The notes under the pieces are model-generated. The model had not been told where the DNA came from and searched no databases. It was given only the letters and a program-made list of their open reading frames with translations. DNA of 64,000 nt from an uncultured Sphingomonadales bacterium (GTDB lineage Bacteria; Pseudomonadota; Alphaproteobacteria; Sphingomonadales; Sphingomonadaceae), in NCBI GenBank assembly GCA_903832325.1, contig CAILBC010000027.1, positions 434,001 to 498,000 on the forward strand, read 5' to 3'. How positions within the stretch are numbered: the first letter of the stretch is position 1; each line of letters begins with the position of its first letter. Made by a program: the position numbers and the translations under genes. Positions 27,248 through 36,759 of this stretch are shown here, piece by piece.

Positions 27248-28723
27248 ATGCAGGAATCGATCAGGATTGCCCACCCCGACAAACTCTACATTGGCGGACA
27301 ATGGCAGGCTCCCGCAGGAACGGGCCGCCTGCGGCTGGTGAATCCGGCGACCGAAGCGGAATTTCTGGCGGTGGCCGAGGCTGGCCCGGCCGATGTCGAA
27401 GCGGCGGTGGCGGCGGCGCGGGCGGCGTTCGATACCGGGCCGTGGCCGCGCTTGTCCCCGCATGAGCGCGCGGTGAAAATGCGCGAGCTGGGCGCGGCGC
27501 TCGATCGGCGCGCGGCGTCGCTGGAAGCCGCGTGGACCTGTCAGATGGGCGCCCCGGTGTGGATGTCGCGCGGGTCGAGCATGGGGGCTTCGGCGTTGCT
27601 GAATTATTACGCGGGAATCGCCGAAGGAACGGCATTCGAGGATGTGCGCCCTTCGCACGGGTTCGTGTCGAAATATGCGGTTGTCGTCCGGGAAGCGGTA
27701 GGGGTGGTCGCGGCGATCACGCCGTGGAACGGGCCGCTGATGGGTATGATGATGAAGGTCGCCCCGGCGCTGGCGGCGGGCTGCACAGTGGTGATGAAGC
27801 CATCGCCCGAAACGCCGCTGGAAGCGTTCATGGTGGCCGAGGCGGCGGAGGAAATCGGTTTGCCGCCGGGCGTGCTCAACCTGCTGCCCGCCGACCGCGA
27901 AGTGTCCGATCTGCTGGTGCGGCATCCCGGCATCGACAAGGTGGCGTTCACCGGTTCGACTGCCGTGGGTCTGCAAGTTGCGGCGCTCTGCGCGTCGCGC
28001 ATGGCGCGTTACACGATGGAACTGGGCGGCAAGTCGGCGGCGATCATCCTCGACGATTTCGATCCGGCGCAGACCGGGCCAATGCTGGCGCCGCTGGTCA
28101 CGCAGCTGTGCGGGCAGGCTTGCATCAACTACAGCCGGATCCTGATCCCGCGGGCGCGTTATGACGAGCATGTCGACAGTCTGGCTGCCGCGATGGATGC
28201 GCTGGTGGTGGGCGATCCCACGCAGGACAGCTCGCAGATGGGTCCGCTGGCGATGAAGCGGCAGCTGGAGCGCGTGCAGGGCTATATCGCCACGGGGCTG
28301 GCCGAAGGCGCTCAGTTGGCGGCGGGCGGTGTGCGCCCGGCCGGGTTGGAGCGCGGTTACTACATCGCGCCGACCGTGTTTCGCGGCGCGACCAACGACA
28401 TGGTGATCGCGCGCGAGGAAATCTTCGGCCCGGTCACCGCCGCGATCCCCTATGACACCATCGACGAAGCCATTGCCATTGCCAACGACAGCGAATTTGG
28501 CCTGAGCGGCGGCGTCTATACCAACGATACCGACCGCGCCTATGCCGTGGCGCGCCGCATCCGCACCGGGCACTTCACCCAGAACGGACGCGAGTTCGAC
28601 CTGACCAATCCGTTTGGTGGCTTCAAGAAATCGGGCGTCGGGCGTGAAGGCGGGCCTGAGGGGATGGACCCCTATTGCGAGCTGAAGACGGTGTTCCTGC
28701 CCGAACGGCCGACCGGGCTGTAA
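27248..28723 (+). CDS. NAD(P)-dependent aldehyde dehydrogenase
   Basis: Aldehyde dehydrogenase of 491 residues: TPWNGP, FTGSTAVG for cofactor binding, the general base Glu near 258 in MELGGKS and catalytic Cys near 292 in GQACIN. Oxidises an aldehyde to the acid. In bacterial bile-acid side-chain degradation an aldehyde released by the first aldolase step is oxidised before re-activation with CoA; this gene or 29999-31435 could play that role. Ribosome site AGAGGA just upstream. Confidence 0.94.
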   Translation: MQESIRIAHPDKLYIGGQWQAPAGTGRLRLVNPATEAEFLAVAEAGPADVEAAVAAARAAFDTGPWPRLSPHERAVKMRELGAALDRRAASLEAAWTCQMGAPVWMSRGSSMGASALLNYYAGIAEGTAFEDVRPSHGFVSKYAVVVREAVGVVAAITPWNGPLMGMMMKVAPALAAGCTVVMKPSPETPLEAFMVAEAAEEIGLPPGVLNLLPADREVSDLLVRHPGIDKVAFTGSTAVGLQVAALCASRMARYTMELGGKSAAIILDDFDPAQTGPMLAPLVTQLCGQACINYSRILIPRARYDEHVDSLAAAMDALVVGDPTQDSSQMGPLAMKRQLERVQGYIATGLAEGAQLAAGGVRPAGLERGYYIAPTVFRGATNDMVIAREEIFGPVTAAIPYDTIDEAIAIANDSEFGLSGGVYTNDTDRAYAVARRIRTGHFTQNGREFDLTNPFGGFKKSGVGREGGPEGMDPYCELKTVFLPERPTGL

Positions 28724-28754
28724 GGCACCGGTCGGACGATGCCCGGGCTGGCGC

Positions 28755-29159
28755 TCAGCGCGGGTTCCGTTCGAAGCCTTTCACGCCTTCGGGCAGCTTG
28801 ACCCACGGCCAGGCGGTCGAGGTCCAGACCGCAACGGCGGGGGCAAATTTCCCCGGTTCGTCCAGCGTCCCGACCTTGACGATCGTCATGCCGTTGCCCT
28901 GCGACAGGTCTGAAAAGATCGGCGAACCGCACGTCCCGCAGAACCGGCGATAGACCGGGTTGCCCGATGCGGTGTCGGTGTCGGTATAGGTGGTCAGTTC
29001 ACCCGAGGTGGTCACAGCAGCGACGGGCACCATCAGGTTTATCGAAAAGGCGCTACCCGACTGGCGCTGGCAGTTCTTGCAGTGGCACTGGGCCACCACG
29101 ACAGGCTTGGCGTCGATCTTGTAGCGGATCGCTCCGCAGTTGCAGCCACCTTCGATCAT
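28755..29159 (-). CDS. GFA-family zinc protein (DUF636)
   Basis: Small cytosolic protein of 134 residues of the glutathione-dependent formaldehyde-activating-enzyme fold. Zinc ligands are seen as GGCNCGAIRY, CHCKNCQRQSG and CGTCGSP. The family's reaction on formaldehyde is disputed and most members have unknown function. Convergent with the aldehyde dehydrogenase and 21 bases downstream of a TetR gene on the same strand. Confidence 0.9.
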   Translation of the reverse strand: MIEGGCNCGAIRYKIDAKPVVVAQCHCKNCQRQSGSAFSINLMVPVAAVTTSGELTTYTDTDTASGNPVYRRFCGTCGSPIFSDLSQGNGMTIVKVGTLDEPGKFAPAVAVWTSTAWPWVKLPEGVKGFERNPR

Positions 29160-29180
29160 TTCGATGCTCCTTATGTTGTG

Positions 29181-29828
29181 TCAGTTCTGGCCATAACGCG
29201 CGCGGAACCCATCGAGCAGCGCGCGCAGTGTTTCGATGAACAAGTCTTCCTCGTCTGCCGGGGCCGCATCCAGTGCGGCGGCCAGCAAGGGGAAGCGGCT
29301 GGCCGAGAATTCGGGCATCGCCGGTTCGTGGTGCGCCTCAGCCGCCGCGCCGAACAGCGCAGCGCCATACGTCAGTTTTTCGATCGCATCCATCACTGCG
29401 GCCTGGGCGTGCAGTGGATAGGGGTTGTCCTTCAGCGAACTTTCATAGGCGCCCAGCATCAGCTTGCGCGGAAAGAACCGTAGCATCAGCGGCGCGGCGT
29501 TGGCATGGCGCAGGATCACCCGGCGGGTGTTCACGCTCAGCTCGATCATGCGTTCTTCCCACACGGCGTCGGGATGCGCGCCTTCGCCCATCTGGAGCAG
29601 CAACTCGTAGGCGACAAGCGCGAGCAATTCGTCCTTGTCCTTGAAATGGTAATAAAGCGACGGCGCGGTGACGCCCATCGCCCGCGCCACGGCCTGAACG
29701 CTCAGCGCGTCCAGCCCTTCCGAATCGATGATCCGGATCGCATGCGCGGCCGTGGCTTCGCGCGTGATCAGCGGCTTCAGCGGCCGACCGGGCCGTGTGC
29801 GCTTTCTCGGATTTCCAGTCATGATCAT
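29181..29828 (-). CDS. TetR-family regulator
   Basis: Regulator of 215 residues: basic arm RPGRPLKPLITRE, helix-turn-helix VARAMGVTAPSLYYHFKDKDEL, and the C-terminal domain (NAAPLMLRFFPRKLML, LTYGAALFGAAAEA) of the same subfamily as 12739-13425 and 53211-53828. Divergent from an aldehyde dehydrogenase with site F between them, making autoregulation and control of 29999-31435 likely. Confidence 0.92.
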   Translation of the reverse strand: MIMTGNPRKRTRPGRPLKPLITREATAAHAIRIIDSEGLDALSVQAVARAMGVTAPSLYYHFKDKDELLALVAYELLLQMGEGAHPDAVWEERMIELSVNTRRVILRHANAAPLMLRFFPRKLMLGAYESSLKDNPYPLHAQAAVMDAIEKLTYGAALFGAAAEAHHEPAMPEFSASRFPLLAAALDAAPADEEDLFIETLRALLDGFRARYGQN

Positions 29829-29926
29829 GCCCCCTTGCCACGATCTGCCAATGTCCCAAGCCGCCCTTGGCTATGACAATCCGCCCGGATCAGCGCCCGA
29901 AGGCACTGGTGAATGTTTAGCGCTGA

Positions 29927-29952
29927 CTTTATCTTATGTCATTTGATTAATG
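29927..29952. promoter_or_regulatory. TTATCTA-type operator (site F)
   Basis: CTTTATCTTA followed by TGTCATTTGATTAATG, in the 170-bp space between a TetR gene and the divergent aldehyde dehydrogenase. One base differs from the TTATCTA core. Confidence 0.58.
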
Positions 29953-29998
29953 CGTCTGATAATGCCAGGATTGGCAAAAGAGCACAGGGAGCCGGGAA

Positions 29999-31435
29999 GT
30001 GGCCGATATGAATTTCGCAAGCGCTTGCACGATGACCATCGCCGGACGGGCGGTGACCACCGGGCGGCTGATGGACGTGATCAACCCCGCCACGGGGAAG
30101 CCATTTGCCGCCGTGCCGGTAGCCGGCGCGGATGAACTGAATGCTGCCGTGGACGCGGCGCAAGCGGCCTTGCCAGCGTGGAAGGCGCTGGGCTGGGACG
30201 GGCGGCGCGAAGTGTTGCTGCGGGCAGCCAAAGCGATCGAGCCGCATGTGGATGAGTTTGCGGCGCTGTTCACCGCCGAACAGGGCCGTCCGCTCGATCA
30301 GGCGAAGGGCGAAATCCAGCTTGGCGCCTATTGGCTGAAAGCGGTTTCGCGGCAACAACTGGACGACGAAGTGGTCGAAGACACCGACGCGCGCCGTGTG
30401 ATCGTGCGGCATGATCCGCTGGGCGTGGTCGCGGCGATCGTGCCGTGGAATTTCCCGTTCCTGCTGGCGATGTGGAAGATTGCTCCGGCGCTGCTGGCAG
30501 GCAACACGATGGTGCTGAAACCGTCGCCCTTCACGCCGCTTTGCTCGCTCAAGCTGGCGGAACTGTGGCGCGATATCCTGCCTGCCGGGGTCTACAACGT
30601 GATCTCGGGAGAGAACGATCTCGGCCCGCTGATGACCGCGCATCCCGGTTTTGCCAAGATCAGCTTCACCGGCTCCACCGCGACTGGCAAGCGTGTGATG
30701 GAAGCCGCGTCGCGTGACCTGAAGCGGATCACGCTGGAACTGGGCGGCAATGATGCCGCCATCGTGATGCCCGATGTCGATGTCCCGAGCGTGGCGCAAA
30801 AGCTGTTCGCGGGCGCGTTCTATAACAGTGCGCAAGTCTGCATCGCGACCAAGCGGCTATACATTCACAATGACGTGTACGAGCCAATCCGCGACGCCAT
30901 GCACGCGCTGGCGCAGCAGGCCGTGGTCGGCGACGGAGCGCAGCAGGGCGTGCAGTTTGGCCCGATCCAGAACCGGATGCAGTATGACCGCGTCATCGCA
31001 TTGCTGAACGGGGCACGCGAACAGGGGCTGACGATCCTGGAAGGGCGCGCGGTGCCGCCGGGTGATGGCTATTTCGTGCCGATCACGCTGATCGACAATC
31101 CGCCCGAGGATGCGCCGGTCGTAGCCGAGGAAGCCTTCGGCCCGATCTTGCCGCTGCTGCGCTTCAGCGATGTGGACGAAGTGATCGCGCGTGCCAATGC
31201 CAGCGAATATGGCCTGGCGGGGGCAGTCTGGTCTGACGACATCGACCAGGCGGTCGAGATTGCGGGGCGGATGGAGACCGGAACCGTGTGGATCAACGAC
31301 AACCTTCAGAGCGGACCGCACATTCCGTTTGCCGGAGCCAAGCAATCCGGCTTTGGTGTGGAGAACGGGAAAGATGGCCTGCGCGAATACACCGCGTTGA
31401 AGACCGTGTTCATCCCCAAGAAGCAAGCGGACTGA
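29999..31435 (+). CDS. Aldehyde dehydrogenase family protein
   Basis: Aldehyde dehydrogenase of 478 residues with VPWNFPF, FTGSTATG, base Glu near 248 in LELGGND and catalytic Cys near 281 in AQVCIATKR. Resembles succinate-semialdehyde/benzaldehyde-type enzymes more than the 27248 protein. GTG 29999 or ATG 30008 (MNFASACT) could be the start; both share a weak GGGAG upstream. Probably oxidises a side-chain aldehyde. Confidence 0.92.
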   Translation: MADMNFASACTMTIAGRAVTTGRLMDVINPATGKPFAAVPVAGADELNAAVDAAQAALPAWKALGWDGRREVLLRAAKAIEPHVDEFAALFTAEQGRPLDQAKGEIQLGAYWLKAVSRQQLDDEVVEDTDARRVIVRHDPLGVVAAIVPWNFPFLLAMWKIAPALLAGNTMVLKPSPFTPLCSLKLAELWRDILPAGVYNVISGENDLGPLMTAHPGFAKISFTGSTATGKRVMEAASRDLKRITLELGGNDAAIVMPDVDVPSVAQKLFAGAFYNSAQVCIATKRLYIHNDVYEPIRDAMHALAQQAVVGDGAQQGVQFGPIQNRMQYDRVIALLNGAREQGLTILEGRAVPPGDGYFVPITLIDNPPEDAPVVAEEAFGPILPLLRFSDVDEVIARANASEYGLAGAVWSDDIDQAVEIAGRMETGTVWINDNLQSGPHIPFAGAKQSGFGVENGKDGLREYTALKTVFIPKKQAD

Positions 31436-31441
31436 GGGACC

Positions 31442-31906
31442 ATGGATTTACCTTGAGTGAAGAACACACCCTGCTGCGGGCGTGCTGGGGATGACGATCC
31501 CCGAAGCACAAGGCGGCTCTGGCGGCGGGGCGCTGGAACAGATGATCCTGATGTAGGAAGCGGGCTGCGCCCTGGGCCGATCGCCTGATCGTGGCCGCGC
31601 GCACCGCCGGGGAGGCGGGCGATGCGGATGGGCTATCGCTGTTCGTGGTCGATCCGGCAGGGGGGGGTGACGCTGCGGCTGAACTGCGATCCCGTGGAAC
31701 GCGCGCGGGCCTCATCCGCTGCGAAGGTCACCGTGGCCAACGCCTGCCGCTTCGTCGGCCAGAACGCGGTGCAGCTGCACGGTGACATGGGGATGATGGA
31801 TGAGCTGGCGATCGGCTACTATTTCTTGCGCGCAACGCTGCTGGAAAGCGAAAACGGCAGCGCCGACTGGCATCTCGCCCGCCACGCCGCGCTGGCAGAG
31901 GCCTGA
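31442..31906 (+). pseudogene. Decayed small-type acyl-CoA dehydrogenase
   Basis: ATG 31442 begins a dehydrogenase N-terminus, but a one-base loss in the third codon shifts the frame (the other frame reads TLSEEHTLLRA). Further pieces (MTIPEAQGGSGGGALEQ, then LIVAARTAGE) are separated by stops and deletions. An intact C-terminal segment FVGQNAVQLHGDMGMMDEL ends at 31906. About 155 codons remain of about 380. Confidence 0.88.
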
Positions 31907-31919
31907 TGGTCAGTCTGGA

Positions 31920-33413
31920 TCAGGTGAAAGTCCAGATTCGCAATTCTCCATCGGTTGCGGCGGCAATAGCGCCGCTACGGCCGACAGGTTCGCTCTCATG
32001 ACTCATCAGCGCGGCCAGCGTGTTAGCAGCGCTGCCAGGGACGTGGGCGAGTGTGCGCTCGTCAGAGGGCGTGCGAGCCACCACTACACCTGACCGAACG
32101 CTTCCATCGCGGCGGAAGAAGGCGGTGTAGCTTTCGACGGTGGCCGGACCCGTGTATTCCTTATTCAGCATTGGCGCCGCGCCGCGCACCGCATCGGCTT
32201 CGGCCTGATAGTCGAAGCTGCGCGGAAAGCGGGCTGCGGCAATCGGCTGGCTGCTGATGGCAATGGTGTGGTTGTGGGTGGCATAGCCGCCATTGGCGAA
32301 CAACAAGCCCGTGCCGGGTTGATCGCGCAGTCGCTTTACCATGCTGACCACGGCGTGGCTCATGTAGTTGCCGATCGGGCCGCCGCCAAAGGTAAGTCCG
32401 CCGAACACGGTGGCAGGCCGGTCAACCGGCCATTCGATCAGGCGGCGGGCCAGCTTCGGGATGCAGGGAAAGCAGCTGTAGAGTTCCACGGCATCGAGAT
32501 CGGCGGGGGTCAGCTGGTTCAGTTCAAGCGTCCGCTGAATCGATACGGCCATGCTGGCGCTGTGGTCATACCGGTCACGGCGCATCGTGTTGTCCGCTTC
32601 GTGCGCGGCAGCGCCGTTACCGACGTAGATCCAGCGATCCTCTGGGATGTTCCGCGCCCGCGCCTCGCCAACACTGGTGACGATGAAGCCGGCACCCTGG
32701 TTGACCGAGCTGTTGGCGACCATCAGCTTGTTATACGGAAAAGCGATGGGGCGGTTGCGGTCCGACGGGGTTACAACTTCGGATGCGCTTACCGGCTGGC
32801 GAAGCCATGCGCCATCGTTGGCGGCGGCGACTTCTGAAAAGCGTGACCAGATCTCGCCACTTTCCTGCTGCGCTTCGGCCAGGCTTTGTCCCAATGCTGC
32901 GCGCATCGCGTTTTCATACAGCGGATAGACGTCGACCGGGGCCACCAGGCCATAGCTTTGCGTATAGCCCGGTCTGGCGCGGGTCGCTGCGTCGCGGGTG
33001 GCGTCCAGCTTGCGCCCGGCCTGTTGCGCCGCGATGCGGGCAGCGGCCGTACGCAACGCCTCTGCACCGACCACAAGCGCGATTTTTACCTCGCCCGCGC
33101 CGATCCGGTTGGCAGCATCGTTCAGCAGCATGATCGGGCTGTCACCGTTGGGGCCATCGGTCTGAAAGGCCACAGCGGGATGCGCGCCTAGCCTCTCGGC
33201 CAGAGGTGCGCACGGGTCCCCCAGATCGCGAAAGGCGATCTGCTGCACGATGCCCAGATAATCTGCCTCCGTCAGCAGGCTGGTGCCGGCGTCAGTTTCG
33301 GCCTGACGGAGCGCTGCTTCCATCAGAGCGATGGGATCAAGGCCATCGGTAGGAATGGGCGGGCGATCATTGATCTGGCCAACGCCGACGATGATTGGGG
33401 TCAGTTCGTTCAT
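31920..33413 (-). CDS. Thiolase-superfamily acetyl-CoA acetyltransferase-like protein
   Basis: Protein of 497 residues, thiolase fold with a C-terminal extension. N-terminus TPIIVGVGQINDRP; a region TDGPNGDSPIMLLNDAANR where true thiolases carry the nucleophilic cysteine, absent here; then VELYSCFPCIPK and GGYATHNH. This build matches the SCP2/lipid-transfer-like acetyltransferase branch, so ordinary thiolysis is uncertain. Last gene of a three-gene operon; its start overlaps the crotonase stop. Possibly a C-C cleaving or acyl-CoA binding protein. Confidence 0.83.
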   Translation of the reverse strand: MNELTPIIVGVGQINDRPPIPTDGLDPIALMEAALRQAETDAGTSLLTEADYLGIVQQIAFRDLGDPCAPLAERLGAHPAVAFQTDGPNGDSPIMLLNDAANRIGAGEVKIALVVGAEALRTAAARIAAQQAGRKLDATRDAATRARPGYTQSYGLVAPVDVYPLYENAMRAALGQSLAEAQQESGEIWSRFSEVAAANDGAWLRQPVSASEVVTPSDRNRPIAFPYNKLMVANSSVNQGAGFIVTSVGEARARNIPEDRWIYVGNGAAAHEADNTMRRDRYDHSASMAVSIQRTLELNQLTPADLDAVELYSCFPCIPKLARRLIEWPVDRPATVFGGLTFGGGPIGNYMSHAVVSMVKRLRDQPGTGLLFANGGYATHNHTIAISSQPIAAARFPRSFDYQAEADAVRGAAPMLNKEYTGPATVESYTAFFRRDGSVRSGVVVARTPSDERTLAHVPGSAANTLAALMSHESEPVGRSGAIAAATDGELRIWTFT

Positions 33414-34216
33414 CAGCAGGCCTTCCAGACAGGGTTGCGCTTTTGCGCGAAAGCCAGCGGGCCTTCGCGTGCGTCTTCGGAGCGCATCACGATCTTGCCC
33501 TCACGCTTGTTGGCTTCCCAGAATTCAGCGTCGCTGGCGATCGCTCCATCGGCAATCCCGCGCGCAATGCGCTTGCTGGCCTGCACGGACAGCGGCGCGT
33601 TGACGGCAATGCGCGCGGCCAGGTCCAGCGCGGTGTCCATCAACTGCGCCAGTGGCACCACGCGGTTGGCAAAGCCCAGTTCGGCGGCGCGCTGGGCGGT
33701 GAACGGCTCGCCCGTCAGCAGGTATTCCATCGCCAGCTTGACCGGGATCTGCTGGGCGATGCGAAACGCCCCGCCCGCCGCCGCATAGATCCCGCGCTTT
33801 ACCTCGGGTAGGCCAAACTGCGCATGATCGGCCGCAACCACCAGATCGCAATAGAGCGCCAGTTCGGTCCCACCGCCCAGCGCAAAGCCGTTGACCGCCG
33901 CGATCACCGGCTTGCTGATCGGGTGGCGCACCACTCCGGCAAAGCCCCAGGCGCGCTGCGCCTGGTCCGCTGGCTCAAGCCGCTCGCCGCGTGACAGCGC
34001 TTTCAGGTCGGCCCCGGCGCAAAATGCCTGATCGCCCGTGCCGGTCAGCACCACCGCGCGGATTTCCGGGTCGTGCTCAGCGCGTTCCAATGCCTCACCC
34101 AGACCGACATGGACCGCCGCGTTGACCGCATTGCGGGCCTCGGGCCGGTTGATCGTGACGATAAGCACATTGCCGCGCTGCTCAGTCAGTACGGCGGGGT
34201 TAGGGGATTCGTTCAT
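33413..34216 (-). CDS. Enoyl-CoA hydratase/isomerase (crotonase)
   Basis: Crotonase of 267 residues: TINRPEARNAVN, the oxyanion-hole segment DQAFCAGADLKAL, NGFALGGGTELALYCD and FGLPEVKRGI, where the glutamate of the first catalytic position is kept. Start and stop both overlap neighbouring genes, so translation is coupled to the CoA-transferase upstream and the thiolase-like protein downstream. Likely hydrates the enoyl-CoA made in this pathway branch. Confidence 0.92.
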   Translation of the reverse strand: MNESPNPAVLTEQRGNVLIVTINRPEARNAVNAAVHVGLGEALERAEHDPEIRAVVLTGTGDQAFCAGADLKALSRGERLEPADQAQRAWGFAGVVRHPISKPVIAAVNGFALGGGTELALYCDLVVAADHAQFGLPEVKRGIYAAAGGAFRIAQQIPVKLAMEYLLTGEPFTAQRAAELGFANRVVPLAQLMDTALDLAARIAVNAPLSVQASKRIARGIADGAIASDAEFWEANKREGKIVMRSEDAREGPLAFAQKRNPVWKAC

Positions 34217-36570
34217 GCCGATTGTTCCTTTGCTCGGGCGAGGGCAGCGATGACTTGCGGGCTGACAGGTTCCAGAATGCCCTGCTCAATCAGAGCGTCG
34301 ATTTCAGCGTCGGCCATGCCCAGCCAGTCGCGCATGACCTCCGCGGTGTGCTCGCCCATCAGCGGCGCGGGGCGTCCCTCGGGCGGAGCGATCGCGGCAG
34401 AGCGCACGTGCATCGCTTCGGTGTGATAGGGTTCATTGAGGTGCGGGTGGGTTTCCTCGCGAAAGATCCCGCGCTCCCGGCAATAGGCAAAGTCCGGCTG
34501 TTCGGACACACGCAGCATTCTCGCGGCGGGAATTCCTGCCCCTTGCAGCAGGCGCATGGCCGTATCCGCGCTGTGCTGGGCCAGCCATGCGGTCAACGCG
34601 GCCTCGATCACCTTTCGGCCTGCCAGTCGCTCGGTTCGGTTCCAGCTGGCGTCCAGCCCCGGAACGACGGCGCACAGCGCGGCCCAATCGGCATCGCCGC
34701 GCGCTGTAACCACGCACCAGTCATCATCGCCAGCCGTGGGAAAAACGCCCCAGGGCGCGTCTTCCGGTTCCGCAGGATCGACCAGCCCGCTTTGCGCGGC
34801 GGCGATTTCCCAGGCCTGATGGGCCAGCGCCACGTCGCACTGGGCCGTGCCGACGTGGCCGCCAGTGCCGCTGCGTGCGCGGTCAATCAGCAGGGCCAGC
34901 ACGCCGATGATGCCGATTCGCGCGGCGACGTGATCGGGATAGATTGTGAGGGAGTCGCTATAGCCTTCGTCATCGCCCGGATAGCACCACTTGGCTGTCA
35001 GGCCGGTGGCGGCGCGCACCAGCGGGCCGTAACCCATCCGCGTGCGCCACGGTCCGGTATCCCCGAAGGCGGAACTTTCGACCATGATCAAGTCGGGCTT
35101 GATCCGGCGCAGATCGTCAAACCCCAGACCGAGCGAGGTCATGGTGCCGGGCTTGAAATTGGTCAGCACCACATCGGCCCGGGCAACCATTCGCTCGAAG
35201 ATTGCCTTGCCTTCGGGCGCGCGCAAGTTGAGGCCAAGGCTGCGCTTGTTGCGGTGCCCGGCGGCCAGGCTGACGGCCATGCCGGTTGCCATATCTGTCT
35301 GGCGGGTGCCATCGGGGAAGGCACGCGATTCCAGTTTGATCACTTCCGCGCCATTATCCGCCAGCAGGCGGCTCGATTCCCCGCCGACCACGATCACTCC
35401 CAGGTCCAGCACGTTCAGCCCGTCGAGCGGGCGATGCAGCACTGCATTGCCGGGTGCGGGCAGGGCCATGTCGGGCGGCGATCCGGTGCGTCCCATGCGC
35501 GCGTGGTCGATCTCCATGATCCCGTTCGGCAGGGGGATTACGGACCCGTCAGCGATTTGAAAATCGGCGAAAATTCCACGCTCCGCAATATGTTCGGTCC
35601 TCACGGTTTCGTCGAGTTCGATCAGGGCGGACAGCGGCACGCCGTGCTGCGTTGCGCCCGTTTCCAGTTCGGCGCGGGTCTGGTTGGCAAAGAACCGGGC
35701 GATGAACGGGTTCAGTTCCGGGGTCTTCAGCCGCACGCCGATGCGATCCATCTCTGGGGCGGCGAACTGCTCCGGACAGCCCAGCCATTCAAACATCCCG
35801 CGCCATTGCCGCGCCGCACCGATGTAGATTCGTACCAGCCCATCCTTGCAGCGAAAGATCGGATACTGGATGCCTTTGGCCGGGCGGTCGGGCGAGAGCA
35901 GTCGCGCGGGCTTGCCCATAGTGGCGCTACCGTTGATGCCGTAACCTGGATCGAGCGCCTGCATCGCTCCGTCGAGCGCGGAAAAATCGATCCGGTCGGC
36001 CCGCCCGGTGCGCTGGCGGTGATAGACCGCCAGCAGGATGAGATAGGCTAGCTGCGCCGATGCACACTGGAACGCCAGTTCGCCGGGGGGCAACAGCGGC
36101 GCCTTGCCACGAATGCCCGAGCGGGAGAGTTCCGCCGTCAGTGCATGCAGGACCGGATCGGTCGCCTGCCAGCCGGAAAAGCTGTTGCCGCTGCCAAAGT
36201 TGCTGGCGGTTATGACGATCGCGTCCGGATGCGCCGCGCTCAGCACATCGGCCGTCCAGGGGCCGGATTTGCCCAGCCCATGGCTGGTGTCAATCACGAT
36301 GACGTCGGCCCGGGCCAGTTCGGCCTCGACCGGCGCGGTGTTGGTGCCGTCAAACCGCAGCCAGCGCTTGCCGGCATGATCGGCCAACGCGCGCAGTCCG
36401 GCGCGGGTGCGGGGATCGACCGCCGCCAGCTGGCCGGGCTGGTCGGGCCCAGCGATGTGGGTCACTTCGGCCCCCAGCTCGCCCAGCATGCGGGTGGCCG
36501 GGCCAAGCGGGCCGTCGATCACTTCGACGATCCGCAGGCCAGCCAGCGGGTATCTGCGTTCAGTCACCAC
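34213..36570 (-). CDS. Tandem two-domain CaiB/BaiF CoA-transferase
   Basis: 785-residue protein made of two successive type III CoA-transferase modules, about twice the usual length. Module 1 starts GLRIVEVIDGPLGPATRMLGE; module 2 starts near residue 390 with GLNVLDLGVIVVGGES and contains GAEVIKLES, GHRNKRSLGLNL and AFGDTGPW. The first module diverges in its substrate region; the second looks more complete, so one may be structural. Activates a carboxylic acid to its CoA ester. First gene of the CoA-transferase/crotonase/thiolase-like operon, with a perfect TTATC palindrome 139 bases upstream. Confidence 0.9.
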   Translation of the reverse strand: MVTERRYPLAGLRIVEVIDGPLGPATRMLGELGAEVTHIAGPDQPGQLAAVDPRTRAGLRALADHAGKRWLRFDGTNTAPVEAELARADVIVIDTSHGLGKSGPWTADVLSAAHPDAIVITASNFGSGNSFSGWQATDPVLHALTAELSRSGIRGKAPLLPPGELAFQCASAQLAYLILLAVYHRQRTGRADRIDFSALDGAMQALDPGYGINGSATMGKPARLLSPDRPAKGIQYPIFRCKDGLVRIYIGAARQWRGMFEWLGCPEQFAAPEMDRIGVRLKTPELNPFIARFFANQTRAELETGATQHGVPLSALIELDETVRTEHIAERGIFADFQIADGSVIPLPNGIMEIDHARMGRTGSPPDMALPAPGNAVLHRPLDGLNVLDLGVIVVGGESSRLLADNGAEVIKLESRAFPDGTRQTDMATGMAVSLAAGHRNKRSLGLNLRAPEGKAIFERMVARADVVLTNFKPGTMTSLGLGFDDLRRIKPDLIMVESSAFGDTGPWRTRMGYGPLVRAATGLTAKWCYPGDDEGYSDSLTIYPDHVAARIGIIGVLALLIDRARSGTGGHVGTAQCDVALAHQAWEIAAAQSGLVDPAEPEDAPWGVFPTAGDDDWCVVTARGDADWAALCAVVPGLDASWNRTERLAGRKVIEAALTAWLAQHSADTAMRLLQGAGIPAARMLRVSEQPDFAYCRERGIFREETHPHLNEPYHTEAMHVRSAAIAPPEGRPAPLMGEHTAEVMRDWLGMADAEIDALIEQGILEPVSPQVIAALARAKEQSA

Positions 36571-36708
36571 ACATTCTCCAGATGGCGTGCCTGCCTCACC
36601 TGCGCGCGTGAGCCATCGATCGCAGCGGCGCGCAGGCGTCAGTCACTGTGCAGTCGGATCGTGGCGGATGTCTGCGCGCGGGCAGGCCCCTCTCCCGTTG
36701 TCCGACTC

Positions 36709-36733
36709 CATTATCTAACAATATTCGATAATG
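36709..36733. promoter_or_regulatory. TTATCTA-type operator (site G)
   Basis: Perfect 7-bp arms CATTATC (36709-36715) and GATAATG (36727-36733) around TAACAATATTC, upstream of the CoA-transferase operon. One of the most symmetrical copies. Confidence 0.62.
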
Positions 36734-36759
36734 AAGTCGCCGTGCGGTTGCAAGCCGGG

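Noticed and set aside
26981..28573. 530-codon minus-strand frame
   Set aside because: Antisense shadow of the aldehyde dehydrogenase, low complexity.
34222..36051. 609-codon plus-strand frame
   Set aside because: Antisense shadow of the double CoA-transferase; no motifs.
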